From Anaerococcus sp. (GTDB lineage Bacteria; Bacillota; Clostridia; Tissierellales; Peptoniphilaceae): DNA of 35,063 nt. Below, in pieces: positions 8,088-17,762 of the stretch; the stretch's first letter is position 1, and the number at the start of each line of letters is the position of its first letter. Both the position numbers and the translations under genes were made by a program. Below the pieces are notes generated by a model. It ran no database searches. It had not been told where the DNA came from and saw nothing but the letters and a program-made list of their open reading frames with translations. The stretch covers positions 1 through 35,063 of the forward strand of contig NZ_JALEIL010000087.1 of NCBI RefSeq assembly GCF_022770135.1, read 5' to 3'.

Positions 8088-11000
8088 TTTTACTCCTTAC
8101 TTTTTCGATTGTTTTTAATAGTTCATAGGTATCTAAAAGTTTGTTTCTAGATACTGGAATTTTAAATGCCGGATTAGTCGATAAATCAAGGGACATATCC
8201 CTTTCAAATGATTGATTAATCTCTGCCAATTCCTCAAAACTAAATGCATCTTTATTTTCGAAATATATGTTTACATTACCGCTTTTTTCTCTAATTTCAC
8301 TAAATAATAATTCATCTGCCAAAGATTTTATCAAGGAAATGTACATTAAATTATCTACCATTAGAGGTATATCACCATATACATCTATTAAGTCCGCGAC
8401 TAATTCATCATAATCTTCTTGATTTTGAATTCTTGCAATTCTATTATAAATCTCAATCTTTTGTGCTTGGTCTTCAATATAATAGTTAGGAATATATCCA
8501 TCTACTTTAATATCAATATACACATCAGATTTATCCTTAATCTCTACTTCCTTACCACTAGCTTTTTCTACTGCTTCTTGTAGGAATTTAACATATAGAT
8601 CATAACCTATAGCCTCAACATGGCCTGATTGACTCTCGCCTAGGAGATTTCCTGCTCCTCTCAATTCTAAATCTTTCATAGCTATTTTATAGCCTGAACC
8701 AAAATCTGAAAAGTCTCTAATAGATTTTAATCTTTTTTCACTGATCTCTGATAATATTTTTCCAGTTCTATAAGTAAAATAAGCGTAGGAGGATCTATTT
8801 CCTCTCCCGATTCTTCCCTTAAGCTGATATAGTTGTCCAAGTCCCATCATATCAGAGTCATAGATTATTATGGTATTTACATTTGATATATCCATCCCGG
8901 TTTCAATTATAGTTGTCGATAGGAGAATATCTATCTCACCATCTATAAATTCGAGCATTGTTTTTTCAATCTGTTTTGGACTGATCCTTCCATGAATTAT
9001 TGCTATATTTGCATCAGGAACAAGTTCTATTAGATGATTGTAGAGTTTTTCTATATCATTAACTCTATTATAGACAAAATAGACTTGGCCATTCCTGTTT
9101 AATTCTCTTTCTATAGCTTGTTTAATAATTCCATTATCATATTCAAGTACATAGGTATTTACAGGCATCCTTTCTTCTGGAGCTTCATCAAGGGTTGATA
9201 GGTCTCGAATGCCAGATAAGGACATCTGAAGGGTTCTTGGTATCGGAGTTGCAGATAAGGTCAAGACATCAAGTGATGATTTTAATTCTTTTAATTTCTC
9301 CTTATGCTTGACACCAAATCTCTGCTCTTCATCTATAATCAATAGGCCAAGATTTTTATATCCTACATCTTTTGATAGTAATCTGTGAGTTCCAATGATC
9401 AAATCAACCTTTCCTGCCTTTAACTCCTTAATTATCAGCTTATTTTTAGAAGCTGGGTTAAATCTTGAGATTACTTGTACGTTTACAGGAAACTTATCAA
9501 AACGCTTTTTTATAGTTTCATAATGTTGATTTGCAAGTATTGTAGTAGGAACTAGAAAGGCTACTTGATACCCATCCATAATTGCCTTAAAAGCAGCTCT
9601 TATTGCAACTTCCGTCTTGCCAAAACCCACATCCCCACATAGGAGTCTATCCATTGGTTTATCAGATTCCATGTCCTTTTTTATTTCTTCTATGGATCTT
9701 ATTTGAGAATAAGTTTCCTCATAAGGAAAAGAATTTTCAAACTCATTTTGCCAAGTAGTATCTTTCGAAAACGCGTGTCCCTTTATCTTTGATCTTTTAG
9801 CATACAATTCTACTAAATCATCCGCTATCTCATCAACTGCCTTTTTAGCTCTTGCCTTAGCTTTTTGCCAGGTTTGAGTTCCCAAAGACGAAAGTTTTGG
9901 GCTTTCCCCTCTACTTCCTATATACTTACTTATAAGGTTCATCTGATCTACTGGAACGAATAGCTTATCTGTTCCTCGATATTCAATAACAATAAAGTCT
10001 TTTTCAATATTATTTACTTCAATTTTCTCAAGACCCTTATATATACCGATACCGTTATTTTCATGAACAACATAATCTCCAATTTCAAGATCGGAATAAT
10101 TTATAATATCCCTAGAAGAAGTCTTGTTCTTGGACTTTTTCTTTCGAGCCTTTCTTTCACTACCATAAATTTCCTTATGGGTAAAAACATAAAAGTCTAG
10201 ATCATCAATATAATATCCACTACTACTCGTAGCATTTGCGATTTGTATAGGGATTTTCTCGAAGCTTTCACCTATGTCGACTTTTGAAACCTGCGTATAA
10301 TCTTTTTCTAAATAGGCATCCATCAGCTGAGAAGCAGTTTTTTCATTCCCTTCAAGTATTAATACCTTTTTGCCGCTATTAGCAAGTTCTATTGTCCTAT
10401 CTATAAAATAATCCACCCTTCGGTTGAAATTTTCCGATTCTATAGTTTTTAGCTCGATGATCTTTCTGGGATTAAAAAACTTTGATTTTTTTAGAATAGA
10501 TGTTAGGTTTATTATTCTAAACTTATCTATTTGTTCATAAATATCATCAATCAGTATTCTTGCATGCTCAAAAGATTTGAAAACTTCGTTATTCTCCATT
10601 TGTAGACTCAAATCTTCGAGGAAATTTTCATAAAAGTTATCATAGTCTTCTATAACTCTAGCAACATCATCAAAAAATATCAGACAACTCTTTGGGATGT
10701 AATCTAAGAAACTAGAATAGTCATCCTTTCTATAGGAATTTACAAGGTCAATATTACTAACAAACATACTCTCTTCAATAAAAGCTATAATTTGTTTATA
10801 TTTATCTATGAGCTTCTGTCGATTTATTTCATTTGAATAATTATTTAAAGACATTATTTCTCTGTTAATATTTTTTATAACCTTATCGTAATCGTCTTTT
10901 GAATATATAAGTTCAGTAACAGGGCTAATTTCAGCCTCGGAAATCTTTTCTATTGTTCTTTGACTATCCTTATCAAATAATCTTATGGAGTCTACTTCGT

Positions 11001-11592
11001 CATCAAATAGTTCAATTCTAACTGGATTGTCGTATGAAACGGGCCAGAAATCTATAATAGAACCTCTCTTAGCAAAGTCTCCCTTATTTTCTACAAGAGA
11101 ATTTGCTGTATAGTTAAGATTTATTAGATTTTCAATGAAGTTATTAACATCAATAATATCTTCATCTTTTATTTTAACAAAAGACATGTTAAATTTATCT
11201 AAAGTAGTTAATTTATTTGTTATAGCCTTAAGTGTAGTTATGACTATAAATTTATCCCTCTTTGCAAGCTTAGTTAAAACTTCCATCCTTTGAGAAAGCT
11301 TTTTGTTATCTATTGACTTAATATTATAAAAATTAATATCTAAGCTTGGAAATAGATATGCTTGATTTTCTCTAATACCATTTATGCTATCATAATATAT
11401 TTCCGCTCTTTTTTCGTTTTCTGCTATTATAACAATGCTCTCTTCAAACTTTTCAAACAAAGCAAGGACTAAGTGAGGCTTGAAACCATCAGTTAGTCCT
11501 GATAAATATATAGGTGAATAATCATCTATATTATTTTCTATTTGCTTAACTTGCTCTAAAGAGTTGATATTTTCTAATAATTTATTCATCAA
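8077..11592 (-). CDS. mfd: Transcription-repair coupling factor
   Basis: 1171 aa; CarD-like region 'GDYVVHENNGIGIYKGLEKIEV'; GDVGFGKTEVAIRAAFKA; DEEQRFGVKHKE; TRCF C-terminal domain. Confidence 0.97.
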   Translation of the reverse strand: MMNKLLENINSLEQVKQIENNIDDYSPIYLSGLTDGFKPHLVLALFEKFEESIVIIAENEKRAEIYYDSINGIRENQAYLFPSLDINFYNIKSIDNKKLSQRMEVLTKLAKRDKFIVITTLKAITNKLTTLDKFNMSFVKIKDEDIIDVNNFIENLINLNYTANSLVENKGDFAKRGSIIDFWPVSYDNPVRIELFDDEVDSIRLFDKDSQRTIEKISEAEISPVTELIYSKDDYDKVIKNINREIMSLNNYSNEINRQKLIDKYKQIIAFIEESMFVSNIDLVNSYRKDDYSSFLDYIPKSCLIFFDDVARVIEDYDNFYENFLEDLSLQMENNEVFKSFEHARILIDDIYEQIDKFRIINLTSILKKSKFFNPRKIIELKTIESENFNRRVDYFIDRTIELANSGKKVLILEGNEKTASQLMDAYLEKDYTQVSKVDIGESFEKIPIQIANATSSSGYYIDDLDFYVFTHKEIYGSERKARKKKSKNKTSSRDIINYSDLEIGDYVVHENNGIGIYKGLEKIEVNNIEKDFIVIEYRGTDKLFVPVDQMNLISKYIGSRGESPKLSSLGTQTWQKAKARAKKAVDEIADDLVELYAKRSKIKGHAFSKDTTWQNEFENSFPYEETYSQIRSIEEIKKDMESDKPMDRLLCGDVGFGKTEVAIRAAFKAIMDGYQVAFLVPTTILANQHYETIKKRFDKFPVNVQVISRFNPASKNKLIIKELKAGKVDLIIGTHRLLSKDVGYKNLGLLIIDEEQRFGVKHKEKLKELKSSLDVLTLSATPIPRTLQMSLSGIRDLSTLDEAPEERMPVNTYVLEYDNGIIKQAIERELNRNGQVYFVYNRVNDIEKLYNHLIELVPDANIAIIHGRISPKQIEKTMLEFIDGEIDILLSTTIIETGMDISNVNTIIIYDSDMMGLGQLYQLKGRIGRGNRSSYAYFTYRTGKILSEISEKRLKSIRDFSDFGSGYKIAMKDLELRGAGNLLGESQSGHVEAIGYDLYVKFLQEAVEKASGKEVEIKDKSDVYIDIKVDGYIPNYYIEDQAQKIEIYNRIARIQNQEDYDELVADLIDVYGDIPLMVDNLMYISLIKSLADELLFSEIREKSGNVNIYFENKDAFSFEELAEINQSFERDMSLDLSTNPAFKIPVSRNKLLDTYELLKTIEKVRSKNEK

Positions 11593-12169
11593 TATCTTCC
11601 ACTAATCTAACAGAATTGTACAGATTCATTGAATTATCAATATTTTCTTCTATTATAGTTTCGATAGATTTGCTCGCTATATCAATTTCTTTTCGTATTA
11701 TTTCAGCTTCTTTTTCACTAAAGCCACTAAGCACAAAGTTTGCCAAATCCATATATTCTGGTTTCTTTCCTACTGCAATCTTTATCCTTGGGAAAGAGTC
11801 ATCTTGGATTTGAAAAATGATGGACTTCATTCCATTATGGGTTCCTGCGGATCCTTTCTTTCTAATTCTTATACTTCCAAAATCTATATCTATATCGTCA
11901 TAAATAACGATCAGCTTGTCAGTATCAAATTTATAGAAATTCTTTAAGTCCCTTACAGCTTCTCCTGAATTATTCATGTATGTTTGTGGTTTTACAAGCA
12001 TTACTTTATGGCCAGAAATTGTTCCCTGGCCATAAAGTGACTTGAATTTAGATTTTTTGACATCAATATTATGTTTTCTAGCAAGATAATCAATAGTCAA
12101 AAACCCAACATTATGTCTTGTATTCTCGTATTTTAATCCAGGATTACCTAATCCTACGATATAATACAT
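11582..12169 (-). CDS. pth: Peptidyl-tRNA hydrolase
   Basis: YYIVGLGNPGLKYENTRHNVGF; KPQTYMNNSGEAV; VIYDDIDIDFGSIRIRKKGSAGTHNGMKSI. Confidence 0.97.
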   Translation of the reverse strand: MYYIVGLGNPGLKYENTRHNVGFLTIDYLARKHNIDVKKSKFKSLYGQGTISGHKVMLVKPQTYMNNSGEAVRDLKNFYKFDTDKLIVIYDDIDIDFGSIRIRKKGSAGTHNGMKSIIFQIQDDSFPRIKIAVGKKPEYMDLANFVLSGFSEKEAEIIRKEIDIASKSIETIIEENIDNSMNLYNSVRLVEDIDE

Positions 12170-13158
12170 TATCTACCGTCCACAAAGAGTCCACTTATTG
12201 ATTCATAAGTATTAATTCTGTGAATTGCTTCAGATAATAAAGGAGCTATAGACATTTGAGTGATTTTATCAATTTTCTTATCTTCACTCAAGGCAATAGT
12301 GTCAGTGATTACTACTTCTTTTACATTTGATCTATTTATTTTATCAATTGCATCACCACTAAATACACCATGAGTTGCAACTAGATAAACGTCTTTTGCA
12401 CCACTATTAATTAAGAAATCACCTGCATTTGTAATTGTTCCAGCAGTATCGATCATATCATCAACAATTATTGCGTGTTTACCCTTGAAGTCTCCTATAA
12501 CTGACATAACTTCAGAAACATTTGGTTTTGGTCTTCTCTTCTCAATTATGGCTATAGGTAGCTTTAAATAGTCCGCAAACTCTCTTGCTCTTCTAACCCC
12601 TCCTAGATCAGGGCTTACTACTACAAATTCATCTGGCCTATCATAAGCAATATCCTTAAAATGAGTTGAAAGATGTCTTATAGCAGAGAAATGGTCAACA
12701 GGTATATCAAAATATCCTTGGATTTGTCCAGCGTGAAGGTCCATTGTGATAACCCTATCAGCTCCTGCTACTGTAAGCAGATTTGCTACAAGCTTCGCAG
12801 TAATTGGCTCACGACCCCTAGTCTTTCTATCCTGTCTAGCATATCCGTAATAAGGAATAATCGCATTTACGTATCCTGCAGATGCTCTTCTACAAGCATC
12901 AATCATAATAAGTAATTCCATCAAATTGTCATTGGTTGGATTAGATGTTGGTTGCATTATAAAAACATCCTTACCTCTGATTGATTCATTTATTTTGATA
13001 GAAATCTCTCCATCTTTAATTTTTTCGATATCTGCTTCAGTTAGTTTAACTCCTAGATGTTTAGCTACACTTTCAGCGAGTTTCCTATTAGAGTTTCCTG
13101 TTAAAAGCTTCAATTCCCCTCTTTGAATATATGAGCCTCTATTACAGTTTGATGTCAT
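12169..13158 (-). CDS. prs: Ribose-phosphate pyrophosphokinase
   Basis: LLTGNSNRKLAESVAKHLGV; DLHAGQIQGYFDIPVDH; VVSPDLGGVRRAREFA; IIVDDMIDTAGTI. Confidence 0.97.
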   Translation of the reverse strand: MTSNCNRGSYIQRGELKLLTGNSNRKLAESVAKHLGVKLTEADIEKIKDGEISIKINESIRGKDVFIMQPTSNPTNDNLMELLIMIDACRRASAGYVNAIIPYYGYARQDRKTRGREPITAKLVANLLTVAGADRVITMDLHAGQIQGYFDIPVDHFSAIRHLSTHFKDIAYDRPDEFVVVSPDLGGVRRAREFADYLKLPIAIIEKRRPKPNVSEVMSVIGDFKGKHAIIVDDMIDTAGTITNAGDFLINSGAKDVYLVATHGVFSGDAIDKINRSNVKEVVITDTIALSEDKKIDKITQMSIAPLLSEAIHRINTYESISGLFVDGR

Positions 13159-14549
13159 TTTCTCTCCTTTAACTTTTCTTGATCTCTTTTTTTCTTTTTA
13201 TCTACATAGCCTGCAATGTTTTTTTGCTCTGCTCTTTCTATTGATAGCTCTCCCTTATCAATATCTTTGGTGATAGTAGATCCTGCTGCTACATATCCTT
13301 CAGAAGCAATGTTTACTGGTGCTACTATATTAGAATTTGATCCTATAAAAGCACCATCTCCAACTACAGACCTATGTTTAAATTTACCATCATAGTTAAC
13401 AAAAATCACGCCACAACCGACATTAATATCTTTACCTAGATCACAATCTCCTATATAAGCTAAGTGTCCAGCCTTGCAACCATCACCCATCCTAGCATTT
13501 TTAACCTCTACAAAATTGCCGATGTGAACATTCTTACCCAAATGCGCCTTTGGTCTAAGATGTGAATATGGTCCGATGTTACTAGATTCTTCCATGATAG
13601 ATTTTTCTATTACAGAATTGTCTATTCTCACATTATCGTAAATTATTGAATCTTCAATTCTAGAAGAGCCCTCAATAACACAATTAGATCCAATCTCTGT
13701 CCCACCTAGGATTTTAACATTTCCTGATATCACTGTGTCTTGACCAATTTTTACTCCAGGTTCAATTGTAACTGTATCTGGTGTCTCAATTATTACTCCA
13801 TCGAGCATGTATTCTTCGTTTACTCTTTGTCTAAGAATTCTACTTGCCTTAGCAAGTTCCTTTTTATTATTTATTCCATAGAACAAGTCAGCGTCTTCAT
13901 TCATAAAAGCCATTGATTTTTCATTTTTTTTATTAAGAATTTCGATGCAATCGGTTAAGTATAATTCGTTCTGGTCATTATCCGCGTCTATTTCTTTAAT
14001 AGCATTCTTAAGAGAAGCTCCATTAAAAATATAAATACCTGTATTTATTTCATCAATATCTAATTGATCATCTCTAAGGTCCCTGTGTTCGGTAATTTGT
14101 AAGAAGTCATAGTTCTTATCTCTAATTATTCTTCCATAGCCAGTTGGATCTGAAACTTTAGTAGATAAGACAGATACACTTACCTTATTTTCTATATGAC
14201 TATCTACGAACTCCTCGAGTGCACCCTTAGTTATAAGTGGTATATCTCCATTTAAAACAAGAACCTCATCATTATCTTCTATATAATCGCTGCATAGGCT
14301 TACAGCATAGCCAGTTCCATAAGGGAATTCTGGACCTATTTGTTGCTCAATTATCTTACAAGAATCGAACATTTCACTTATAGCGTCTTTATTTTTACCG
14401 GCGATAATGATAGTTTCAGAATTTTTCAAATTGCTTGCATCGTAGACGTATCTAATTATTTCTTTATTGAGTAACTTGTGAAGGACCTTGCTGGTAGATG
14501 ATTTCATCCTGGTTCCTTCACCTGCTGCCATTATTATTACTTTCAACAT
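13155..14549 (-). CDS. glmU: Bifunctional UDP-N-acetylglucosamine pyrophosphorylase / glucosamine-1-phosphate N-acetyltransferase
   Basis: IIMAAGEGTRMKSSTSKVLHKL; LbH repeats; GPYSHLRPKAHLGKNVHIGNFVEVKNA. Confidence 0.97.
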   Translation of the reverse strand: MLKVIIMAAGEGTRMKSSTSKVLHKLLNKEIIRYVYDASNLKNSETIIIAGKNKDAISEMFDSCKIIEQQIGPEFPYGTGYAVSLCSDYIEDNDEVLVLNGDIPLITKGALEEFVDSHIENKVSVSVLSTKVSDPTGYGRIIRDKNYDFLQITEHRDLRDDQLDIDEINTGIYIFNGASLKNAIKEIDADNDQNELYLTDCIEILNKKNEKSMAFMNEDADLFYGINNKKELAKASRILRQRVNEEYMLDGVIIETPDTVTIEPGVKIGQDTVISGNVKILGGTEIGSNCVIEGSSRIEDSIIYDNVRIDNSVIEKSIMEESSNIGPYSHLRPKAHLGKNVHIGNFVEVKNARMGDGCKAGHLAYIGDCDLGKDINVGCGVIFVNYDGKFKHRSVVGDGAFIGSNSNIVAPVNIASEGYVAAGSTITKDIDKGELSIERAEQKNIAGYVDKKKKRDQEKLKERK

Positions 14550-14552
14550 ATA

Positions 14553-15272
14553 TTATTCCGGTGCAACTTCAAGAGCAAGTTCCATCATATTTGTGTACGA
14601 TGTTTGTCTATTTTCAGCACTATCAGCTACGTTTTCAACTAGAGAATCACTAATTGTAAATATTCCAAGGCCTCTCTTGCCATGTTTTCTAGCGGCCATA
14701 AATAGGCCATATGATTCCATTTCTACGCATAAAATGTCATATTTCTGTAGGTTTTTAAAAACTTCTTTTGGCATATCATTGTAAAATTGGTCTGATGAAT
14801 GAACTTGTCCGCAATGGGTAGTATAGCCTAATTCATTTGATTTCTCGTATGCTTGTAATAATAAGTTGAAATCTGGTGTTGATGAAAAATGTATATTTCC
14901 AAATAGATTATCGTTGATAGATGATTCAGAACAAGCAGATGATGCAATTACAATATCGTGTAGTTTAACATCTTTTTGCATAGAACCAGCTGTTCCTACT
15001 CTAATAATAGTATCTACGTCATAAAATTGAAATAATTCGTTGTAATAAATCATTGATGATGGAATTCCCATTCCACTTCCCATAACAGAAACTCTTTTTC
15101 CCTTATAGTAACCTGTATATCCAAGCATTCCTCTTGTTTCGTTAAACTGAGTAACATCTGTTAAGAAATTATCCGCAATATATTTTGCTCTAAGAGGATC
15201 TCCTGGCATCAGAACTGTCTTTGCAATTTGATCAGCACTTGTTGCTGATATGTGTGGTGTAGGTATAGTCAA
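14553..15272 (-). CDS. deoD: Purine-nucleoside phosphorylase (DeoD type)
   Basis: TTG start with SD AAGGAG; TPHISATSADQIAKTVLMPGDPLRAKYIA; GMGIPSSMIYYNEL; VEMESYGLFMAARKHGKRGLGIFTISDS. Confidence 0.95.
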   Translation of the reverse strand: MTIPTPHISATSADQIAKTVLMPGDPLRAKYIADNFLTDVTQFNETRGMLGYTGYYKGKRVSVMGSGMGIPSSMIYYNELFQFYDVDTIIRVGTAGSMQKDVKLHDIVIASSACSESSINDNLFGNIHFSSTPDFNLLLQAYEKSNELGYTTHCGQVHSSDQFYNDMPKEVFKNLQKYDILCVEMESYGLFMAARKHGKRGLGIFTISDSLVENVADSAENRQTSYTNMMELALEVAPE

Positions 15273-15339
15273 ATTTATCTCCTTTAAAATATTCTCACTT
15301 ATATAATAACATTTTTTATGAAAATTTAAAACAAGACTC

Positions 15340-15789
15340 CTAAGCTTTATTGGATTTTTCTATGTCCATAATCTTATTTACTCTTCGTTGATGTCTTCCG
15401 CCTTCAAATTTAGTATTCACAAATTCATCTACAATCATTCTACATGTTTCAGAACCAATAACACGAGCTCCCATGCATAGGGTATTAGCATTATTATGAG
15501 CCCTACTCATTCTTGCTGAGTAAGCTTCAGAAACACACGCCGCCCTAATTCCTTGTATCTTATTCGCTGAAATGCTCATACCAAGTCCAGTACCACAAAT
15601 TAAGATGGCAAAATCAGCTCTTCCTTTAACCACCTCGGTGCAAGCTTTTTTTGCATAATCGCTATAATCTACAGACTCACTGTTGTAAGCTCCTACATGA
15701 TAAACCTCATGCCCTAGTTTTTCTAATTCATCCTTAACTACTTCTTCTAAATCAAGACCTCCATGGTCGTTTCCTATTACATATTTCAT
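15340..15789 (-). CDS. rpiB: Ribose-5-phosphate isomerase B
   Basis: IGNDHGGLDLEEVVKDELE; ILICGTGLGMSISANKIQGIRAA; HNNANTLCMGARVIG. Confidence 0.95.
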   Translation of the reverse strand: MKYVIGNDHGGLDLEEVVKDELEKLGHEVYHVGAYNSESVDYSDYAKKACTEVVKGRADFAILICGTGLGMSISANKIQGIRAACVSEAYSARMSRAHNNANTLCMGARVIGSETCRMIVDEFVNTKFEGGRHQRRVNKIMDIEKSNKA

Positions 15790-15807
15790 ATTCTCTCCTT
15801 TGCTATT

Positions 15808-15835
15808 AATATACTTTTAGCTAAGTTCTAATCAA
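15808..15835 (-). promoter_or_regulatory. Candidate rpiB promoter
   Basis: Minus strand: TTGATT (15835-15830), 16-nt spacer, TATATT (15813-15808), upstream of the GGAG SD. Confidence 0.45.
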
Positions 15836-15870
15836 TTATTAATATCACTTGACTCACTTTATTATATAAA

Positions 15871-15881
15871 TATGGTATAAT
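15871..15881 (+). promoter_or_regulatory. Extended -10 promoter of murC
   Basis: TATGGTATAAT (TGn-TATAAT) about 40 nt upstream of the murC SD/ATG; no well-spaced -35. Confidence 0.6.
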
Positions 15882-15922
15882 AAAAACACCCATACGGTAT
15901 AGATAATAACTAAGGAGAATAT

Positions 15923-17311
15923 ATGTTTAAATTTGATTTAGATAGACATGATTATAAATACATTCATTTTATTGGAGTTGGCGGCATATCAATGAGTGGA
16001 CTAGCTCAATTACTTTTGGCTAAAGGTTATGAGGTTTCTGGATCTGATAGGTCAGACAGTAATATTATCAATCATCTAAGAGAACTTGGAGTTAAGATAT
16101 CAATAGGACAAAAGGGAGAAAATATAACAAATCCTGACCTAGTAATATATACAGACGCTATCTTAGATGATAACGAAGAATTAATAGCTGCAAAAAAGCT
16201 TAATGTACCAGTTGTAACAAGAGGTGTATTTCTTGGGGCATTGATGAGAAATTATAAAAATTCTATTGCAGTATCTGGATCTCACGGTAAGTCTACCACA
16301 ACTTCTATGATTTCTAAGATTTTAATGCACTCTGATAAAGACGCTACTATCCTGCTAGGTGGTGAATTAGATGAAATGAAGGGTAATGTTAGGGTTGGTA
16401 GTGAAGAATACTTGGTAACTGAGGCTTGTGAATATAAGGGAAATATCAGATATTACTATCCACAAACATTAATAGTTTTAAATATTGACGAAGACCACCT
16501 AGACTATTACAGGGACCTAGACGATATTGTAGATACATTTAGAGAGTACTTATCTAACCAAGATGAAAACTCAATGACTATTACAAACTTAAATGAAGAA
16601 AACAATAGATTGATTTTTAATTCTGTAAAAGGAAAGTTAATAACTTACGCACAAGAAAACGAAGAAGCTGACTATTGTGCTTTCAATATAAAATTTGACG
16701 AAATTGGTAGACCTAACTTCGATTTAAGGATGAGAAATGGAGATATAGAACACTTTGAATTAGGTGTTATTGGAAGACATAATATTAATAACGCTATGGC
16801 TTCAATTGTTGCCACCTACGAAAATGGAATTGATATTGAAACTATTAGAAAAAACATTCTAAAATACGAAGGACTCGATAGAAGAATGCAGATCATAGGA
16901 GAGGTTGATGATGCAACAATAATGACCGATTACGGTCACCATCCTTCAGAGATTAAAGTTACCCTAGATGCCTTAAAAGAGCATACTAAAGGCCGTCTAA
17001 TTTGTGTGTGGCAACCTCACACCTACAGTAGGACCAAGGCATTGTTTGACGACTTCTTGACTTGCTTCGATTCTAGTGATGAAGTGATTATAACCGATAT
17101 TTATGCTGCAAGAGAAAAGTTTGATCCAAGTATTCATTCAAAAGATGTTGTTGATGCTTTGGTAAAAAAAGGAATAAATGCAAAATATATTGGTGAGTTT
17201 GAAGATTGTAGAGATTATATTTACAAGAAAATTAAAAAAGATGACTTAGTTCTCACAACAGGTTGTGGTAATCCTGATGTTTTGGCGAGAATGATTGTCG
17301 AAGATAAGTAA
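15923..17311 (+). CDS. murC: UDP-N-acetylmuramate--L-alanine ligase
   Basis: IHFIGVGGISMSGLAQLLLAKGYEVSGSD; VSGSHGKSTTTSMI; TDYGHHPSEIKVTL; WQPHTYSRTK. Confidence 0.97.
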   Translation: MFKFDLDRHDYKYIHFIGVGGISMSGLAQLLLAKGYEVSGSDRSDSNIINHLRELGVKISIGQKGENITNPDLVIYTDAILDDNEELIAAKKLNVPVVTRGVFLGALMRNYKNSIAVSGSHGKSTTTSMISKILMHSDKDATILLGGELDEMKGNVRVGSEEYLVTEACEYKGNIRYYYPQTLIVLNIDEDHLDYYRDLDDIVDTFREYLSNQDENSMTITNLNEENNRLIFNSVKGKLITYAQENEEADYCAFNIKFDEIGRPNFDLRMRNGDIEHFELGVIGRHNINNAMASIVATYENGIDIETIRKNILKYEGLDRRMQIIGEVDDATIMTDYGHHPSEIKVTLDALKEHTKGRLICVWQPHTYSRTKALFDDFLTCFDSSDEVIITDIYAAREKFDPSIHSKDVVDALVKKGINAKYIGEFEDCRDYIYKKIKKDDLVLTTGCGNPDVLARMIVEDK

Positions 17312-17326
17312 ATATTGTATTTAAAC

Positions 17327-17397
17327 AGAGCTGTTAGTAAGAAAGAAATTTGCTTCTAATAAATAAGAAGAATTTTCCTTCTTAAACAGCTCTTTTA
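17327..17397. terminator. Branched terminator-like structure between convergent murC and mazF
   Basis: Outer stem AGAGCTGTT (17327-17335) / AACAGCTCT (17385-17393) followed by TTT. Inner hairpin TAAGAAG (17364-17370) / CTTCTTA (17378-17384). Confidence 0.7.
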
Positions 17398-17411
17398 TGT
17401 ATTAAGTAAGT

Positions 17412-17762
17412 TTAGTTATCTACTAAATCCAATGATACAGCCATTGCTTCATCTATTTTTAGCATTATATCGTGATTAAAGCTACCTATTTTTTCTCTTA
17501 ATCTTTTCTTATCAATCGTTCTAAGCTGCTCCATCAATGCTACACTATTTTTGGGAAGTCCGAACTCGTTACCCTTTAGTCTAACATGGGTGGGAAGCTT
17601 GGCCTTATTAAGCTGACTAGTAACGGGAGCAACTATAATAGTTGGTGAATATTTATTACCTACATTATTTTGCACAACAATAACAGGCCTCACACCTCCC
17701 TGCTCACTTCCTACAACAGGAGATAAGTCAGCATAAAAAAGATCACCTCTTTTAATTTTCAT
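17412..17762 (-). CDS. mazF: MazF/PemK family endoribonuclease toxin (NdoA-like)
   Basis: MKIKRGDLFYADLSPVVGSEQGGVRPVIVVQNN...IIVAPVTSQL; the conserved Arg (GGVRP) and Thr (PVTSQ) positions are retained. Confidence 0.93.
   Translation of the reverse strand: MKIKRGDLFYADLSPVVGSEQGGVRPVIVVQNNVGNKYSPTIIVAPVTSQLNKAKLPTHVRLKGNEFGLPKNSVALMEQLRTIDKKRLREKIGSFNHDIMLKIDEAMAVSLDLVDN

Noticed and set aside
11616-14784. Plus-strand ORFs 11616..11813, 12673..12915, 12926..13126 and 14488..14784
   Set aside because: Antisense to pth, prs and glmU/deoD; no family signature.
15885-15900. ACACCCATACGGTAT upstream of murC as a second CsoR operator
   Set aside because: Only one half resembles the copA operator and the right half is not a G-tract; too weak to claim.
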